This document shows positions 24,506 through 33,015 of a stretch of 64,000 nt of DNA, piece by piece; positions within the stretch are counted from its first letter, which is position 1, and each line of letters begins with the position of its first letter. Under the pieces are notes generated by a model. That model made no database searches and had not been told where the DNA came from. It saw only the letters and a list, made by a program, of their open reading frames with translations. This DNA is from Actinomycetales bacterium JB111 (GTDB taxonomy: Bacteria > Actinomycetota > Actinomycetes > Actinomycetales > Actinomycetaceae). The position numbers and the translations under genes were made by a program. The DNA is taken from positions 1-64,000 of the forward strand of contig FUHX01000024.1 of the NCBI GenBank assembly GCA_900163555.1. Direction: 5' to 3'.

Positions 24506-27500
24506 GTGGCGGTCCGGAGCGCCGCGCAGCCGGCGCGGGCCACCACGCTCGCCGTCGTCATCACCTGCGGGGTCACGCGCTACCTCGGCAGCACCCTGGG
24601 CGGCATCGCCCGCCAGACGCACGTCCCCGAGGTCGTCCTCATCGTCGACGTCGCCGCCCCCGGGAGGGACATCGGCACGGGTGAGCCGGTCCTCGACGTC
24701 GTCCGCCGCTCCCGGCTCGACGACGTCACCCGCGTCCGCCACGTCACCGCGCCCCGCGCCGGCACCTTCGGTGCCGCCGTCGACGCCGGCGTCGCCGCCT
24801 ACGGCGAGCTCGTCGAGCGGGCCGAGCGCCGCGCGCGGCGGAAGGACCCCGGGTCGACCGCGTCGACCCCCACCGGGTCCAGCTTCCGCGCCGCCACGGG
24901 CGAGATCTCCCCGGTGACCTCGGGCGAGCTGCGGGCGGTCGCCGGCGGCACCCTCGACGTCGCGAGCGGCTCGCGGCCGGACTGGCTCTGGCTCCTGCAC
25001 GACGACTCCGCCCCGGCGCCCCACGCCCTCGACCGCCAGCTCCGCGCCGCCGAGGCCGGACGCTCGCTCGCCGTCGTCGGGGCGAAGCAGGTCGACTGGG
25101 ACGACCCCACCCGCCTCGTCGAGGTCGGCGTGCAGGCCACGCGTTCCGGGCGCCGCGTCCCCGACATCGAGCCGCGCGAGATCGACCAGGGCCAGCACGA
25201 CGCCCGCACCGACGTCCTCGCCGTCGGCACCGCCGGCATGCTCATCGGGACGACCGTGTGGGAGGAGATGGGCGGGACCGACCCGTCGCTGGGCCCCTTC
25301 GGCGACGGGCTGGAACTGTGCCGCCGGGTCCGCGCCGCCGGCTACCGGGTCGTCGTCGAGCCCACCGCGCACGTGCGCCACCGGCGCGCCACCTATCTCG
25401 GCCTGCGGGACTCCGGCGACGGCGGTGTGCGGGTCCTCGACGAGGACCACCGCCCGCGCACCGAGGACGGGGCCGACCGGCACGCCGACCCGCACGGCCT
25501 GCCCGAGCGGCCCGACGGCGTCCCGGCGACGCCCGGCCACCCCGCGCGCTCGTTCTCCGCCCGCCGCTCCGCGCAGCTCTACAACGCGCTCCTCGCCGCG
25601 CGCAGGGGCCTGTGGCCGCTGCTCGCCCTCGGCTACGTCCTGCTCGGCCCCGTCCGGGCGCTCGGCCGCCTGGCCGGGAAGGACGCCTCGCTCGCCGTCG
25701 CCGAGATCGGCGCGGTCGGCCGCCTGGTCTCCCGCCTCGGCTCCGTGCGTGCCGCCCGCCGCCGGATCGGCGCGACCGGACGCGGCGCGCAGGCCGCGCT
25801 CCGGGAGCTGGAGTCGCCGGGCGGCGACGTGCGCCGCGCCCGGGCGGCCATCCGCCGCCAGGCCGCCACGGCCCGGCGGCTCGAGGAGGCGCCCTCCGAG
25901 CTCGAGCTCGCCGAGCGCGCCGCGCTGGGCCGACGCCGGCGCATCACGCTCGGCCTCGTCGTCCTGCTCGCGCTCACCCTCACCGTGCCGTTCGCGCTTC
26001 CCCTGCTCGGCAGTGCGCAGCCGGTCGGCGGGGCGCTCGAGGCGTTCAGCCGCAGCGCCGCCGACCTGTGGTCGACGGCCCGCTCCACGTGGGTCGACGG
26101 CTCCGTCGGCATGCCGGGCCCGTCGGACGCTCTCACCACCCTGCTCGCCGGGGCCGCGTGGGTGCTCGACCTGGTCGGGATCTCGCCCGGGACGGTCGCC
26201 ACCCTCTTCGTCATGCTCGCCGTGCCCGCGGCGGCCGTCACCGCCTGGGCCGCCTCCGGGGCGGCGACCCGCTCGCTCCTGCTGCGCGCCGCGGCCGCCC
26301 TCGTCTGGGCCGCGTCCCCCACGCTGTGGCTCTCGCTGAAGGACGGGCGCATCGGCGCCGTCCTCGCCCACGTGGCGCTGCCGCTCGTCGGCCTCGGCAT
26401 CGCCTGGATCGCGGGCGTCCACCGTCGCGACGTCATCGCCTCCGGCATGGTCGGCGCCCGCCGCGTCGGCGACGACGACTCGGGCGACCCGGTCGGCGAC
26501 GGTCCCGTGCTCGCCTCCCCGGGCAGCCGCCGCCCGACGAGGGCCGGCGCAATGACCGGCGCGGCCGGCGCCGGGATCGCCCTCGCGCTCGCGGCCGCCG
26601 GCGCGCCGATCCTGCTCCCGGCCGCCCTCGCGGCACTCCTCGTGCTCGCCGTCGTCGTCCCGCGCCGCCGCCACCTGCTGCTCGTCGTCCCGGCCCCCGC
26701 GATCGTCCTGCTCGCGCCGACCCTCATGACCGCCCTGTCCTCGGGCCCGCTCGCGCTCGCGATCGCGGACCCCGGCCCGGCGCTCGCCTCGCGCCCGGGA
26801 CCGTCGTGGCTCGCGCTCCTCGGCGTGCCCGCGGACCTGCCGTCCGGCGCCCCCGGCTCCCTGGGCGAGGCGCTCGCCCTCCCGTGGCGCGAGATCCTGC
26901 TCCTCGCGCCCGGCGTCCTCCTGGTCGCCCTCGCCCTGCTCGCCCTGCTGCGCGTGAGCCGCTCGCGGGCCGTGTGCGCAGGATGGGCGCTCGTCGCGAT
27001 CGGCATCGGCACGGTCGTCCTCGCCACCCGCACCACGTCCGGCGTCGGGGACCTCGGCCACGTGGCCGGCTGGGCCGGCCCGGGCTGCTCGCTCGTCGTG
27101 CTCGGACTGCTCGTCGCGCTCACGTCCGGCGCCGACGGCATCCCCGAGGCGCTCCGCGCCCGGGACGCCGGCTGGCGCCAGGCCGTCGCGTCCCTCGGGG
27201 CCGTCGCGGTCCTGCTCGTGCCGGTCGGTGCGACCGCGGGCCAGCTGGTCTCCGACGACGACGGCCGGCTCGCCGCGGGCTCGCCCAGCCCGGTGCCGGC
27301 CCTGTCCATCGAGCAGCAGCGCTCCGACGCCCGGTCCCGCGTCCTCTACCTGCAGGCCGGACCCGGCGACGTGGCGGCCGAGCTCTGGCGCGGCGACGGC
27401 CGGCGGTACGCCGACTCGCCGGCCGAGCGGCGCTTCGCGGGCGAGTCGGTCGAGGGCGCGCTCGACGACCTCGCCACATCGATCGCCCTGCTCACCGCCG

Positions 27501-28075
27501 GCGGGAACCCGGACGCGGTCGCCCGCCTGTCCGCCCACGCCGTCAGCACGATCGTCGTCGACGCCGAGCCGGCCGACGGCGCGAGCGACGCCGACCGCGC
27601 CGCGCTCACGGCCCGACTGGACGCGACCCCCGGCATCGAGCACATCACGGACGACGAGACCGGCTCCGTCTTCCGGCTCTCGCGCGACGACGCCGTCGAG
27701 GGGCACGCCGCGTCGGTCGCCCGGGTGCGGCTCGTCAGCGCCGAGGCGCCCGCGTCCACCGAGGACGTCGTCGACGTCGCGGGCGGCCCGATCACGGTGG
27801 ACACCGCGATCGACCCGGCCCCCAGGGAGCGGCTCCTCGTCCTCGCAGAGTCCGCGGACCCGGGCTGGCACGCCACGCTCGACGGCGTCCCGCTGCGCTC
27901 GGTCACCCACGACTGGCAGCAGGCCTTCGCGGTCCCGGCCGGCTCGGGCGGCGAGCTGGTCGTCGAGCACGGGCCGGGCTGGACCGGGGCCCTCGGCGTC
28001 GTCCAGGCCGTGATCCTCGCGATCGTCGTGCTCCTGGCGCTCCCGCTTCGGGTGCGCCGAGAGGAGGAATGGTGA
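24506..28075 (+). CDS. Very large membrane glycosyltransferase, GT2 N-domain plus GT-C-like body
   Basis: 1189 residues. The cytoplasmic GT2 domain (about 10-300) has TTLAVVITCGVTRYLGSTL, WLWLLHDDSAP as metal site and FGDGLELCRRVRAAGYRVV. Residues 470-870 hold about 12 membrane helices; an extracytoplasmic domain follows (about 880-1160, with SADPGWHATLDG), then a final helix (about 1165-1182) and a basic end. Such proteins accompany WhiB and DUF5719 in many actinobacteria. GTG 24506 (or TTG 24503) directly follows the whiB stop and no good ribosome binding site is visible, pointing to translational coupling. Likely builds or exports a wall glycan; substrate unknown. Confidence 0.82.
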   Translation: MAVRSAAQPARATTLAVVITCGVTRYLGSTLGGIARQTHVPEVVLIVDVAAPGRDIGTGEPVLDVVRRSRLDDVTRVRHVTAPRAGTFGAAVDAGVAAYGELVERAERRARRKDPGSTASTPTGSSFRAATGEISPVTSGELRAVAGGTLDVASGSRPDWLWLLHDDSAPAPHALDRQLRAAEAGRSLAVVGAKQVDWDDPTRLVEVGVQATRSGRRVPDIEPREIDQGQHDARTDVLAVGTAGMLIGTTVWEEMGGTDPSLGPFGDGLELCRRVRAAGYRVVVEPTAHVRHRRATYLGLRDSGDGGVRVLDEDHRPRTEDGADRHADPHGLPERPDGVPATPGHPARSFSARRSAQLYNALLAARRGLWPLLALGYVLLGPVRALGRLAGKDASLAVAEIGAVGRLVSRLGSVRAARRRIGATGRGAQAALRELESPGGDVRRARAAIRRQAATARRLEEAPSELELAERAALGRRRRITLGLVVLLALTLTVPFALPLLGSAQPVGGALEAFSRSAADLWSTARSTWVDGSVGMPGPSDALTTLLAGAAWVLDLVGISPGTVATLFVMLAVPAAAVTAWAASGAATRSLLLRAAAALVWAASPTLWLSLKDGRIGAVLAHVALPLVGLGIAWIAGVHRRDVIASGMVGARRVGDDDSGDPVGDGPVLASPGSRRPTRAGAMTGAAGAGIALALAAAGAPILLPAALAALLVLAVVVPRRRHLLLVVPAPAIVLLAPTLMTALSSGPLALAIADPGPALASRPGPSWLALLGVPADLPSGAPGSLGEALALPWREILLLAPGVLLVALALLALLRVSRSRAVCAGWALVAIGIGTVVLATRTTSGVGDLGHVAGWAGPGCSLVVLGLLVALTSGADGIPEALRARDAGWRQAVASLGAVAVLLVPVGATAGQLVSDDDGRLAAGSPSPVPALSIEQQRSDARSRVLYLQAGPGDVAAELWRGDGRRYADSPAERRFAGESVEGALDDLATSIALLTAGGNPDAVARLSAHAVSTIVVDAEPADGASDADRAALTARLDATPGIEHITDDETGSVFRLSRDDAVEGHAASVARVRLVSAEAPASTEDVVDVAGGPITVDTAIDPAPRERLLVLAESADPGWHATLDGVPLRSVTHDWQQAFAVPAGSGGELVVEHGPGWTGALGVVQAVILAIVVLLALPLRVRREEEW

Positions 28076-29760
28076 GCCCACGTACCTCGACCCGCGTGCT
28101 CGGCGCGGCGGCGGGCGCCGTCGTCGTGCTGGCCCTGACGGGCGGAGCGCTCGCGATCGGCGGGGCGACGCCCGCGCCGGTGGGCGGCTCCGACGCCGCG
28201 CGCACCGTCCAGCTGCCGGCCGGCGACGTCACGGAGGTGTGCGCGCCCGGCCCCGTGCCGACCACCGAGAGCACGGGCCCGGCCGACCCGGACGCGGACC
28301 TTGGGGACGAGACCGTCCGCGCGAACAGCCTCATGCTCACCTGGCCCGCCGACGACGACGCCGGCCCGGCCGCGCGCGCCTCGTTCGCGGCCGGCGCGGG
28401 CGCGGAGGAGCCGACCCCGCTGGCCGCCGGGTCCGACGGCGAGGCCTCCTCGCTGTCCGCGGGGCTGTCCACCCCGGGCGTGCTGACGATCGACCCGGTC
28501 GGCGACACGGTCGGCACCGGCGGCGGCGCCGTCGTCGCCCGTACGGACGCCGGGGACCTGCGCGGCCTGGCCGCCGCGACGTGCGTCGCGCCCGGCGCGG
28601 CCACCTGGCTCGTCGGCGGCTCGACGGAGCTCGGCTCGACCGCCCGCCTCACGCTGACGAACCCCGGCCCGGTGCCGGTGAGCGTCGACGCCACCGTCCA
28701 CACCGAGCTCGGCGTGCAGGACGCGCCGGCGCTCACCGACGTGGTCGTCCCGCCGCGCTCGTCGGTCGACCTGCCGGTCGAGGCCTCCGTGCAGGCCGCG
28801 AGCCTCGCCCTGCGGATCCAGTCCGACGGCGGCCAGGTCGCGGCCTCCCTCCAGGACCTCCGCACGCAGGGGCTCACGAGCGACGGCCTCGACATCGTCT
28901 CCCCGAGCGCGGGGCCCGCGCCCGAGCAGACGATCGCCGGCGTCGAGATCGCCGACGGCGCGGCCTCGGCCGTGCGGATCGTCAACCCGTCCGACGACGT
29001 CGTCACGGCCGCGATCGACGTGGCCACGGCCGACGGGTGGAGCGCGCTGTCCGGGGCGGAGGACGTCGTCCTCGACCCCGGGGTGGCGCTCGACGTGCCG
29101 CTGACCGGCATCGAGCCCGGCGTCCACGGGTTCCGGATCCGGGCGTCGGACCCGGTCACGGCGGCCGCCCTCACGGCGCACGCAGGGACGAGCGAGGAGG
29201 GCACGGGCGACGTCGCCACCGAGATCGCCTGGACGCCCGCCACGCTCGCCGCCGCGAGCGCGGAGTACGTGATCCCCGGCTCGGACCTCGGGCTCGACGC
29301 CACCCTCGCGCTCACGAACCCGACCGATCGCGACCAGATCGTCGCCCTCACCGACCTCGACGGCGCGCTCACGCTCGACCCGGTCACCGTGCCCGCCGGC
29401 GGGACGGCGGCCGTGGCCCTGCCCGACGGCGTGCGCGCCGTGCGGGCCGTGGCCGAGCCGGCGGACGCCTCGGGTGCGGGCGGCGAGAGCCCGAGCGCCG
29501 AGTCGCCGAGCGGGGAGAGCCCGAGTGCGGTGCAGGACATGTGGAGCACCGAGGCGCCGAGCGCCGAGTCCCCGAGCGGGGAGAGCGGGACCGAGGACGC
29601 GACCACGGCGGACGATCGGGAGAGCGAGGCTCCGGCGTCGGGCGTGGTGGGGATTCTCCTGCTGGGGGCGGACGCGCCCACCGGGCGCCTCGTGGCCACC
29701 CTGGCGGCCGTTCCCGACGCGCGGCTGGCCGGACAGGTCAGCGTCCGGCTGGACCAGTAG
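28069..29760 (+). CDS. DUF5719 family exported protein
   Basis: 563 residues. One N-terminal hydrophobic helix (about 8-30, GAAAGAVVVLALTGGALAIGG) anchors or exports a large beta-rich domain with repeated strands such as RLTLTNPGPVPVSVD and ATLALTNPTDRDQIVALTD, typical of DUF5719. A Ser/Glu/Pro stretch (about 470-520) repeats SAESPSGES units. ATG 28069 overlaps the previous gene by seven bases; GTG 28072 would give a GTGA overlap. AGGAGG at 28062-28067 suits the GTG slightly better. The operon context suggests a surface partner of the giant glycosyltransferase. Confidence 0.8.
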   Translation: MVSPRTSTRVLGAAAGAVVVLALTGGALAIGGATPAPVGGSDAARTVQLPAGDVTEVCAPGPVPTTESTGPADPDADLGDETVRANSLMLTWPADDDAGPAARASFAAGAGAEEPTPLAAGSDGEASSLSAGLSTPGVLTIDPVGDTVGTGGGAVVARTDAGDLRGLAAATCVAPGAATWLVGGSTELGSTARLTLTNPGPVPVSVDATVHTELGVQDAPALTDVVVPPRSSVDLPVEASVQAASLALRIQSDGGQVAASLQDLRTQGLTSDGLDIVSPSAGPAPEQTIAGVEIADGAASAVRIVNPSDDVVTAAIDVATADGWSALSGAEDVVLDPGVALDVPLTGIEPGVHGFRIRASDPVTAAALTAHAGTSEEGTGDVATEIAWTPATLAAASAEYVIPGSDLGLDATLALTNPTDRDQIVALTDLDGALTLDPVTVPAGGTAAVALPDGVRAVRAVAEPADASGAGGESPSAESPSGESPSAVQDMWSTEAPSAESPSGESGTEDATTADDRESEAPASGVVGILLLGADAPTGRLVATLAAVPDARLAGQVSVRLDQ

Positions 29761-29761
29761 T

Positions 29762-29779
29762 CCCGGTCGGTCGGCCGGG
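29762..29779. terminator. Hairpin between convergent genes
   Basis: CCCGGTC-GGTC-GGCCGGG forms a 7-pair stem (one G-U) with a 4-base loop, exactly in the 20-base gap between the DUF5719 stop and the convergent metallopeptidase-like stop. No T tract, as usual in such GC-rich genomes. Could end transcripts from both sides. Confidence 0.4.
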
Positions 29780-29780
29780 C

Positions 29781-30251
29781 TCAGCGGGCGTCGGGGTCGA
29801 TCTCCTCGGGCGACCGGCCGAGCATGGCCGCGACCTGCTCGACCAGGGCGACGAGGACGAGATCGCCGAGGTCCTCGTGGTCGATGGCGCGCGACTCGAC
29901 CGGCCGCCGGTAGACGATGATCCGCGGCCTCAGGCCGGCGGCGCGGTCGCCGGGATAGTAGCGGCCGAGGGCGATGGCCCGGTGCTCCCAGGGCGCCGGG
30001 TCCGACGGGGGGACGTCCTCGACCGCGACCTGCACCCCGGCGAGCTCGCGCTCCCAGCGCTCCTCGAGGCGCTCGACCGCGTCCAGCAGGAGGTCGTCGA
30101 AGCGGTCGGCCCGCGTGCGCCAGCCCGGGAGCTGCCACGGGAGGATCGGCCCACGCGGGCCGCGGCCGTGGCGGTCCCGGCGCCGCCCCGTGTGCCGGGC
30201 GGGCAGCGCCGGCAGCGAGGGGCCGATGCCGTGGGGTCGGGAGGACGTCAC
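29781..30251 (-). CDS. Metallopeptidase-fold protein (DUF1025 type) without HExxH
   Basis: 156 residues. Matches the small zincin-like family next to WhiB2 (M. tuberculosis Rv3259): VQVAVEDVPPSDP, LRPRIIVYRRPVE and the helix that should carry HExxH. Here that helix reads LVLVALVEQVAAMLG: the glutamate is kept but both histidines are replaced by Val and Ala, so zinc binding and proteolysis are not expected. N-terminal 45 residues are Arg/Gly/Pro-rich. GTG start at 30251, with TAGGAT seven bases before it. Probably a structural or regulatory remnant of the family. Confidence 0.75.
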   Translation of the reverse strand: MTSSRPHGIGPSLPALPARHTGRRRDRHGRGPRGPILPWQLPGWRTRADRFDDLLLDAVERLEERWERELAGVQVAVEDVPPSDPAPWEHRAIALGRYYPGDRAAGLRPRIIVYRRPVESRAIDHEDLGDLVLVALVEQVAAMLGRSPEEIDPDAR

Positions 30252-30258
30252 GTGACCG

Positions 30259-30264
30259 ATCCTA
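30259..30264 (-). promoter_or_regulatory. -10 element, leaderless start at 30251
   Basis: TAGGAT ends seven bases before the GTG of the metallopeptidase-fold gene. TACCGT at 30315 serves the divergent DUF3499 gene. Confidence 0.5.
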
Positions 30265-30314
30265 GGCGGGACCTGCCGGGTGGGCGCCTGTCGCCCGACG
30301 TCGGCGGATGCGGG

Positions 30315-30320
30315 TACCGT
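30315..30320 (+). promoter_or_regulatory. -10 element, leaderless start at 30329
   Basis: TACCGT ends eight bases before the GTG of the DUF3499 gene, which supports this start over the ATG at 30308 (that codon would lie upstream of the transcription start). Confidence 0.5.
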
Positions 30321-30328
30321 CGGACACT

Positions 30329-30781
30329 GTGAGAGCCGTCCGCCAGTGCACCCGCCCCTCGTGCGCGCGCTCGGCCGTGGCCACCCTCACCTACGTCTAC
30401 GCCGACTCCACGGCGGTGCTCGGGCCGCTGTCCGCCGTCCCCGAGCCGCACGCCTACGACCTCTGCGACGTCCACGCCGGGCGCCTGTCCGTCCCGCGCG
30501 GGTGGGACGTGGTCCGGCTGAGCGCGTCCTTCGAGGCGGCCCCGCCGTCGTCGGACGACATCGAGGCGCTCGCCGACGCCGTGCGCGCGGCCGCCCGCCG
30601 GGGCCCGCGCGAGCACCGCCCGGCCGAGCGGCAGGTCGCCGTGCAGCGCGGCATGCCCTCGCCGGTGACGGGCGAGCAGCCCTACCTCGGAGGCCCGAGC
30701 GACGCCGAGATCACCCGTCGAGGGCACCTGCGCCTGCTGCGCGGGGGCGAGGTCGACCCACCCGAGAGCGAGCCGAGATGA
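30329..30781 (+). CDS. DUF3499 family protein
   Basis: 150 residues. A small zinc-ribbon-like N-terminus: QCTRPSCARSAVATLTYVY and YDLCDVHAGRL supply three Cys and a His/Cys-type ligand set, and VPRGWDVVRL follows. The rest is variable and charged. Conserved in actinobacteria beside WhiB2 (Rv3258c in M. tuberculosis), function unknown. GTG 30329 is preferred because CTRPSC then lies at the very N-terminus as in the family and because of the -10 spacing. Overlaps the next gene by ATGA. Confidence 0.78.
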   Translation: MRAVRQCTRPSCARSAVATLTYVYADSTAVLGPLSAVPEPHAYDLCDVHAGRLSVPRGWDVVRLSASFEAAPPSSDDIEALADAVRAAARRGPREHRPAERQVAVQRGMPSPVTGEQPYLGGPSDAEITRRGHLRLLRGGEVDPPESEPR

Positions 30782-31023
30782 CCGACCCGACCAGCGCCGG
30801 CAGCGGCGCCGAGACCGTCTCCCGCCCCGAGGGCGCGCAGGTGGTCGGCCTGGAGATCGAGCCGTGGGTCCGCGCCCTGCTGCGCTGCCCCGCCTCGGGC
30901 TCGGAGCTGCTCGACGCCGTCGGGCCGGACGGTGCGCCGGAGCTGCGCTCGCCCGAGGGGCTCGCGTACCCGGTGCGCGACGGCGTGCCCATCCTCCTGG
31001 CCTCCGAGGCCCGCCGGGTCTGA
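30778..31023 (+). CDS. Trm112 family protein
   Basis: 81 residues. The Trm112-like core (about 27-78) reads WVRALLRCPASGSELL, a middle turn, then GLAYPVRDGVPILL. Trm112 proteins act as activating partners of methyltransferases. The first half of the zinc site is degenerate (CPAS rather than CPxC), so metal binding is uncertain. An N-terminal extension of about 26 residues is non-conserved. Coupled to DUF3499 by ATGA; no methyltransferase gene is adjacent. Confidence 0.75.
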   Translation: MTDPTSAGSGAETVSRPEGAQVVGLEIEPWVRALLRCPASGSELLDAVGPDGAPELRSPEGLAYPVRDGVPILLASEARRV

Positions 31024-31108
31024 CGCGCGCAACCGGCGCCGGGCGGCCATAGACTTCCCCTCGCTCCGGCCGCCCGGCCGGCACACGTCCCCTCGGGAGG
31101 TCCAGCGC

Positions 31109-32104
31109 ATGGCCCACGGGTCCGGAACGAAGTCCGTCATCACCGCGCTCGCGGCGAACCTCGGCATCGCCGTCGCCAAGTTCATCGGCTACCTGCTCAC
31201 CCACTCGAGCTCGATGCTCGCCGAGGCCGTGCACTCGGTGGCCGACTCCTCGAACCAGGCGCTGCTCCTGTTCGCCGGCAAGCGGTCGACGAAGAACGCC
31301 TCGGAGATCCACCAGTTCGGCTACGGACGGGTGCGGTACGTGGCGGCGTTCGTCGTCTCGATCGTCCTGTTCTCCCTCGGCGGCCTGTTCGCCCTGTACG
31401 AGGCGTGGCACAAGTTCAGCGACCCGCACGCCATCACGAGCTGGCACTGGGTGCCGGTCGTCGTCCTGCTCGCGGCGATGGTCATGGAGGGCCTGGCCCT
31501 GCGGACGGCGCTCAAGGAGGCGAGGACGACCAAGGGGGACAAGTCCTGGTGGCGCTACCTCAAGGACTCCCGCTCGCCCGAGATCCCCACGATCGTCCTC
31601 GAGGACACCGGCGCCCTGCTCGGCCTCGTCTTCGGCCTCTTCGGAGTGGGGATGACGCTCGCGACCGGCGACGGCCGCTGGGACGCGATCGGGTCCGGCG
31701 CCATCGGCGTGCTCCTCGTCGTCATCGCGGTCTTCCTCGGCCGGGAGATGATCTCCATGCTGGTCGGTGAGTCCGCCCTCCCGGAGCACCAGGACGCCAT
31801 CGAGACCGCCCTGCTCGACGGCGAGGACATCACGCGCATCATCCACCTGCGCACGCTGCATCTTGGGCCGGACGAGGTCCTCGTCGCGGCGAAGGTGGCC
31901 GTTCCCGGCGCGGAGAGTGCCGCGGACATCGCGGAGTCCGTGGACGCCGCCGAGGCCCGCGCCCGGGCGGCCGTCCCGCTCAGGCTGCAGATCGTCATCG
32001 AGGCCGCGCCGTTCGACCCGAGCGAGGCGAGGCGCGACCGCGAGACCTGGGAGGTCGACCCGGCGCCGGAGCCCGACGCGCCGGAGCCCGACGCCACGCA
32101 CTGA
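31109..32104 (+). CDS. Cation diffusion facilitator family transporter
   Basis: 331 residues, six helices with cytoplasmic ends. TM2 holds HSSSMLAEAVHSVADSSNQ, the HxxxD-type metal motif; TM5 reads TIVLEDTGALLG, where Glu/Asp stand in place of the usual His/Asp pair, so the metal may not be zinc. The cytoplasmic C-terminal domain (about 215-305) includes ITRIIHLRTLHLGPDEVLVAAKV. GGGAGG lies nine bases before the ATG at 31109; upstream frame is open but not homologous. Exports a divalent metal against protons by family knowledge. Ends 10 bases from the convergent RDD gene. Confidence 0.85.
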   Translation: MAHGSGTKSVITALAANLGIAVAKFIGYLLTHSSSMLAEAVHSVADSSNQALLLFAGKRSTKNASEIHQFGYGRVRYVAAFVVSIVLFSLGGLFALYEAWHKFSDPHAITSWHWVPVVVLLAAMVMEGLALRTALKEARTTKGDKSWWRYLKDSRSPEIPTIVLEDTGALLGLVFGLFGVGMTLATGDGRWDAIGSGAIGVLLVVIAVFLGREMISMLVGESALPEHQDAIETALLDGEDITRIIHLRTLHLGPDEVLVAAKVAVPGAESAADIAESVDAAEARARAAVPLRLQIVIEAAPFDPSEARRDRETWEVDPAPEPDAPEPDATH

Positions 32105-32114
32105 CGGCCGGCGC

Positions 32115-32996
32115 CTACCGCGGGTCGGGGATGCGGTGGGGGAGCGCGAGCATGAGCGCCGCCTCCCGGTCCTCCCGGTCCTGGGCCTGGGCGAGGCGCG
32201 CCCGCTCCGCCTCCCGGCGCACCACGAGCACGGCCGCGAGGAAGCGCTCGGGGTTGGTCCCCGCCGGCGCGGGCCGCGAGGAGTAGGGCTCGATCCGCGC
32301 GGCGAGCGACCGGGCCACCCGGCCCCGGGCCTCGGGGGTCATGAGCGCGGTCCGGCCGAGCAGGTCGCGTGCCGCCTGGGCCAGGCCCGCGGGCATGGGG
32401 CGCACCGTCACGCCCTGGGCCCAGCCGACGAGCTCGGGGGGCATGACGAGGGGCAGGCGCTGGGCGTCGTGCGCGCGGGTGGAGACGACGATGGTCCCGG
32501 CCAGCCGGTCGCCCAGGCGCTGGCCGCGCGCGGAGGCGAGGGAGGAGATGATCGCCCCGCCGCCGAGCGTGAGCCACAGCTCGATGATCCCGGTCAGGGC
32601 CCGCACCGTGGCGTGCCGGGCGCCGATCGGGCCGCCGTCGTCGCGGACGACGGTCGTGCTGGTGGCGACCCGGCCGAGCGAGCGGCCCCGCGTGACCGTC
32701 TCCACCGCGCTCGGCACGAGCACGAGCCAGCTCGCGATGATGGCGATCGTGGCGGTCGACCACTGGGCGTCGGACGCGTCGCTGCCCGCGATCCGCGCCC
32801 ACAGCACGAGCGTGGTGACCAGGCCGATCGCGTAGGCCAGGCCGTCGACGAGGCCGGCGAGGATGCGGGTCGAGAATCCCGTCGGCCGCAGGTCGAGCGC
32901 GACGGCCTCGCCCGTGACGACGACGTCGCCGGCGAGCCCCGCGCGCCGCAGGGCGTCGGCCTGGTCCCCGCCCTTCGGCCCGGTGGTCACGCTCAT
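32115..32996 (-). CDS. RDD family membrane protein
   Basis: 293 residues. Four helices within an RDD domain: GFSTRILAGLVDGLAYAIGL (RxxAxxxD-type start), TRGRSLGRVATSTTVV and GQRLGDRLAGTIVV near its end. The C-terminal third (about 190-293) is soluble and charged. RDD proteins are often partners of SpoIIM and DUF58/MoxR clusters, as here. The start is supported by TACCCT seven bases upstream. Proposed roles in ion transport for the family are unproven for this type. Confidence 0.8.
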   Translation of the reverse strand: MSVTTGPKGGDQADALRRAGLAGDVVVTGEAVALDLRPTGFSTRILAGLVDGLAYAIGLVTTLVLWARIAGSDASDAQWSTATIAIIASWLVLVPSAVETVTRGRSLGRVATSTTVVRDDGGPIGARHATVRALTGIIELWLTLGGGAIISSLASARGQRLGDRLAGTIVVSTRAHDAQRLPLVMPPELVGWAQGVTVRPMPAGLAQAARDLLGRTALMTPEARGRVARSLAARIEPYSSRPAPAGTNPERFLAAVLVVRREAERARLAQAQDREDREAALMLALPHRIPDPR

Positions 32997-33003
32997 GTGT
33001 GGC

Positions 33004-33009
33004 AGGGTA
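33004..33009 (-). promoter_or_regulatory. -10 element, leaderless start at 32996
   Basis: TACCCT ends seven bases before the RDD gene ATG, inside the 19-base gap to the divergent spoIIM-like gene. The opposite gene has no equally good hexamer. Confidence 0.5.
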
Positions 33010-33015
33010 CGACGC

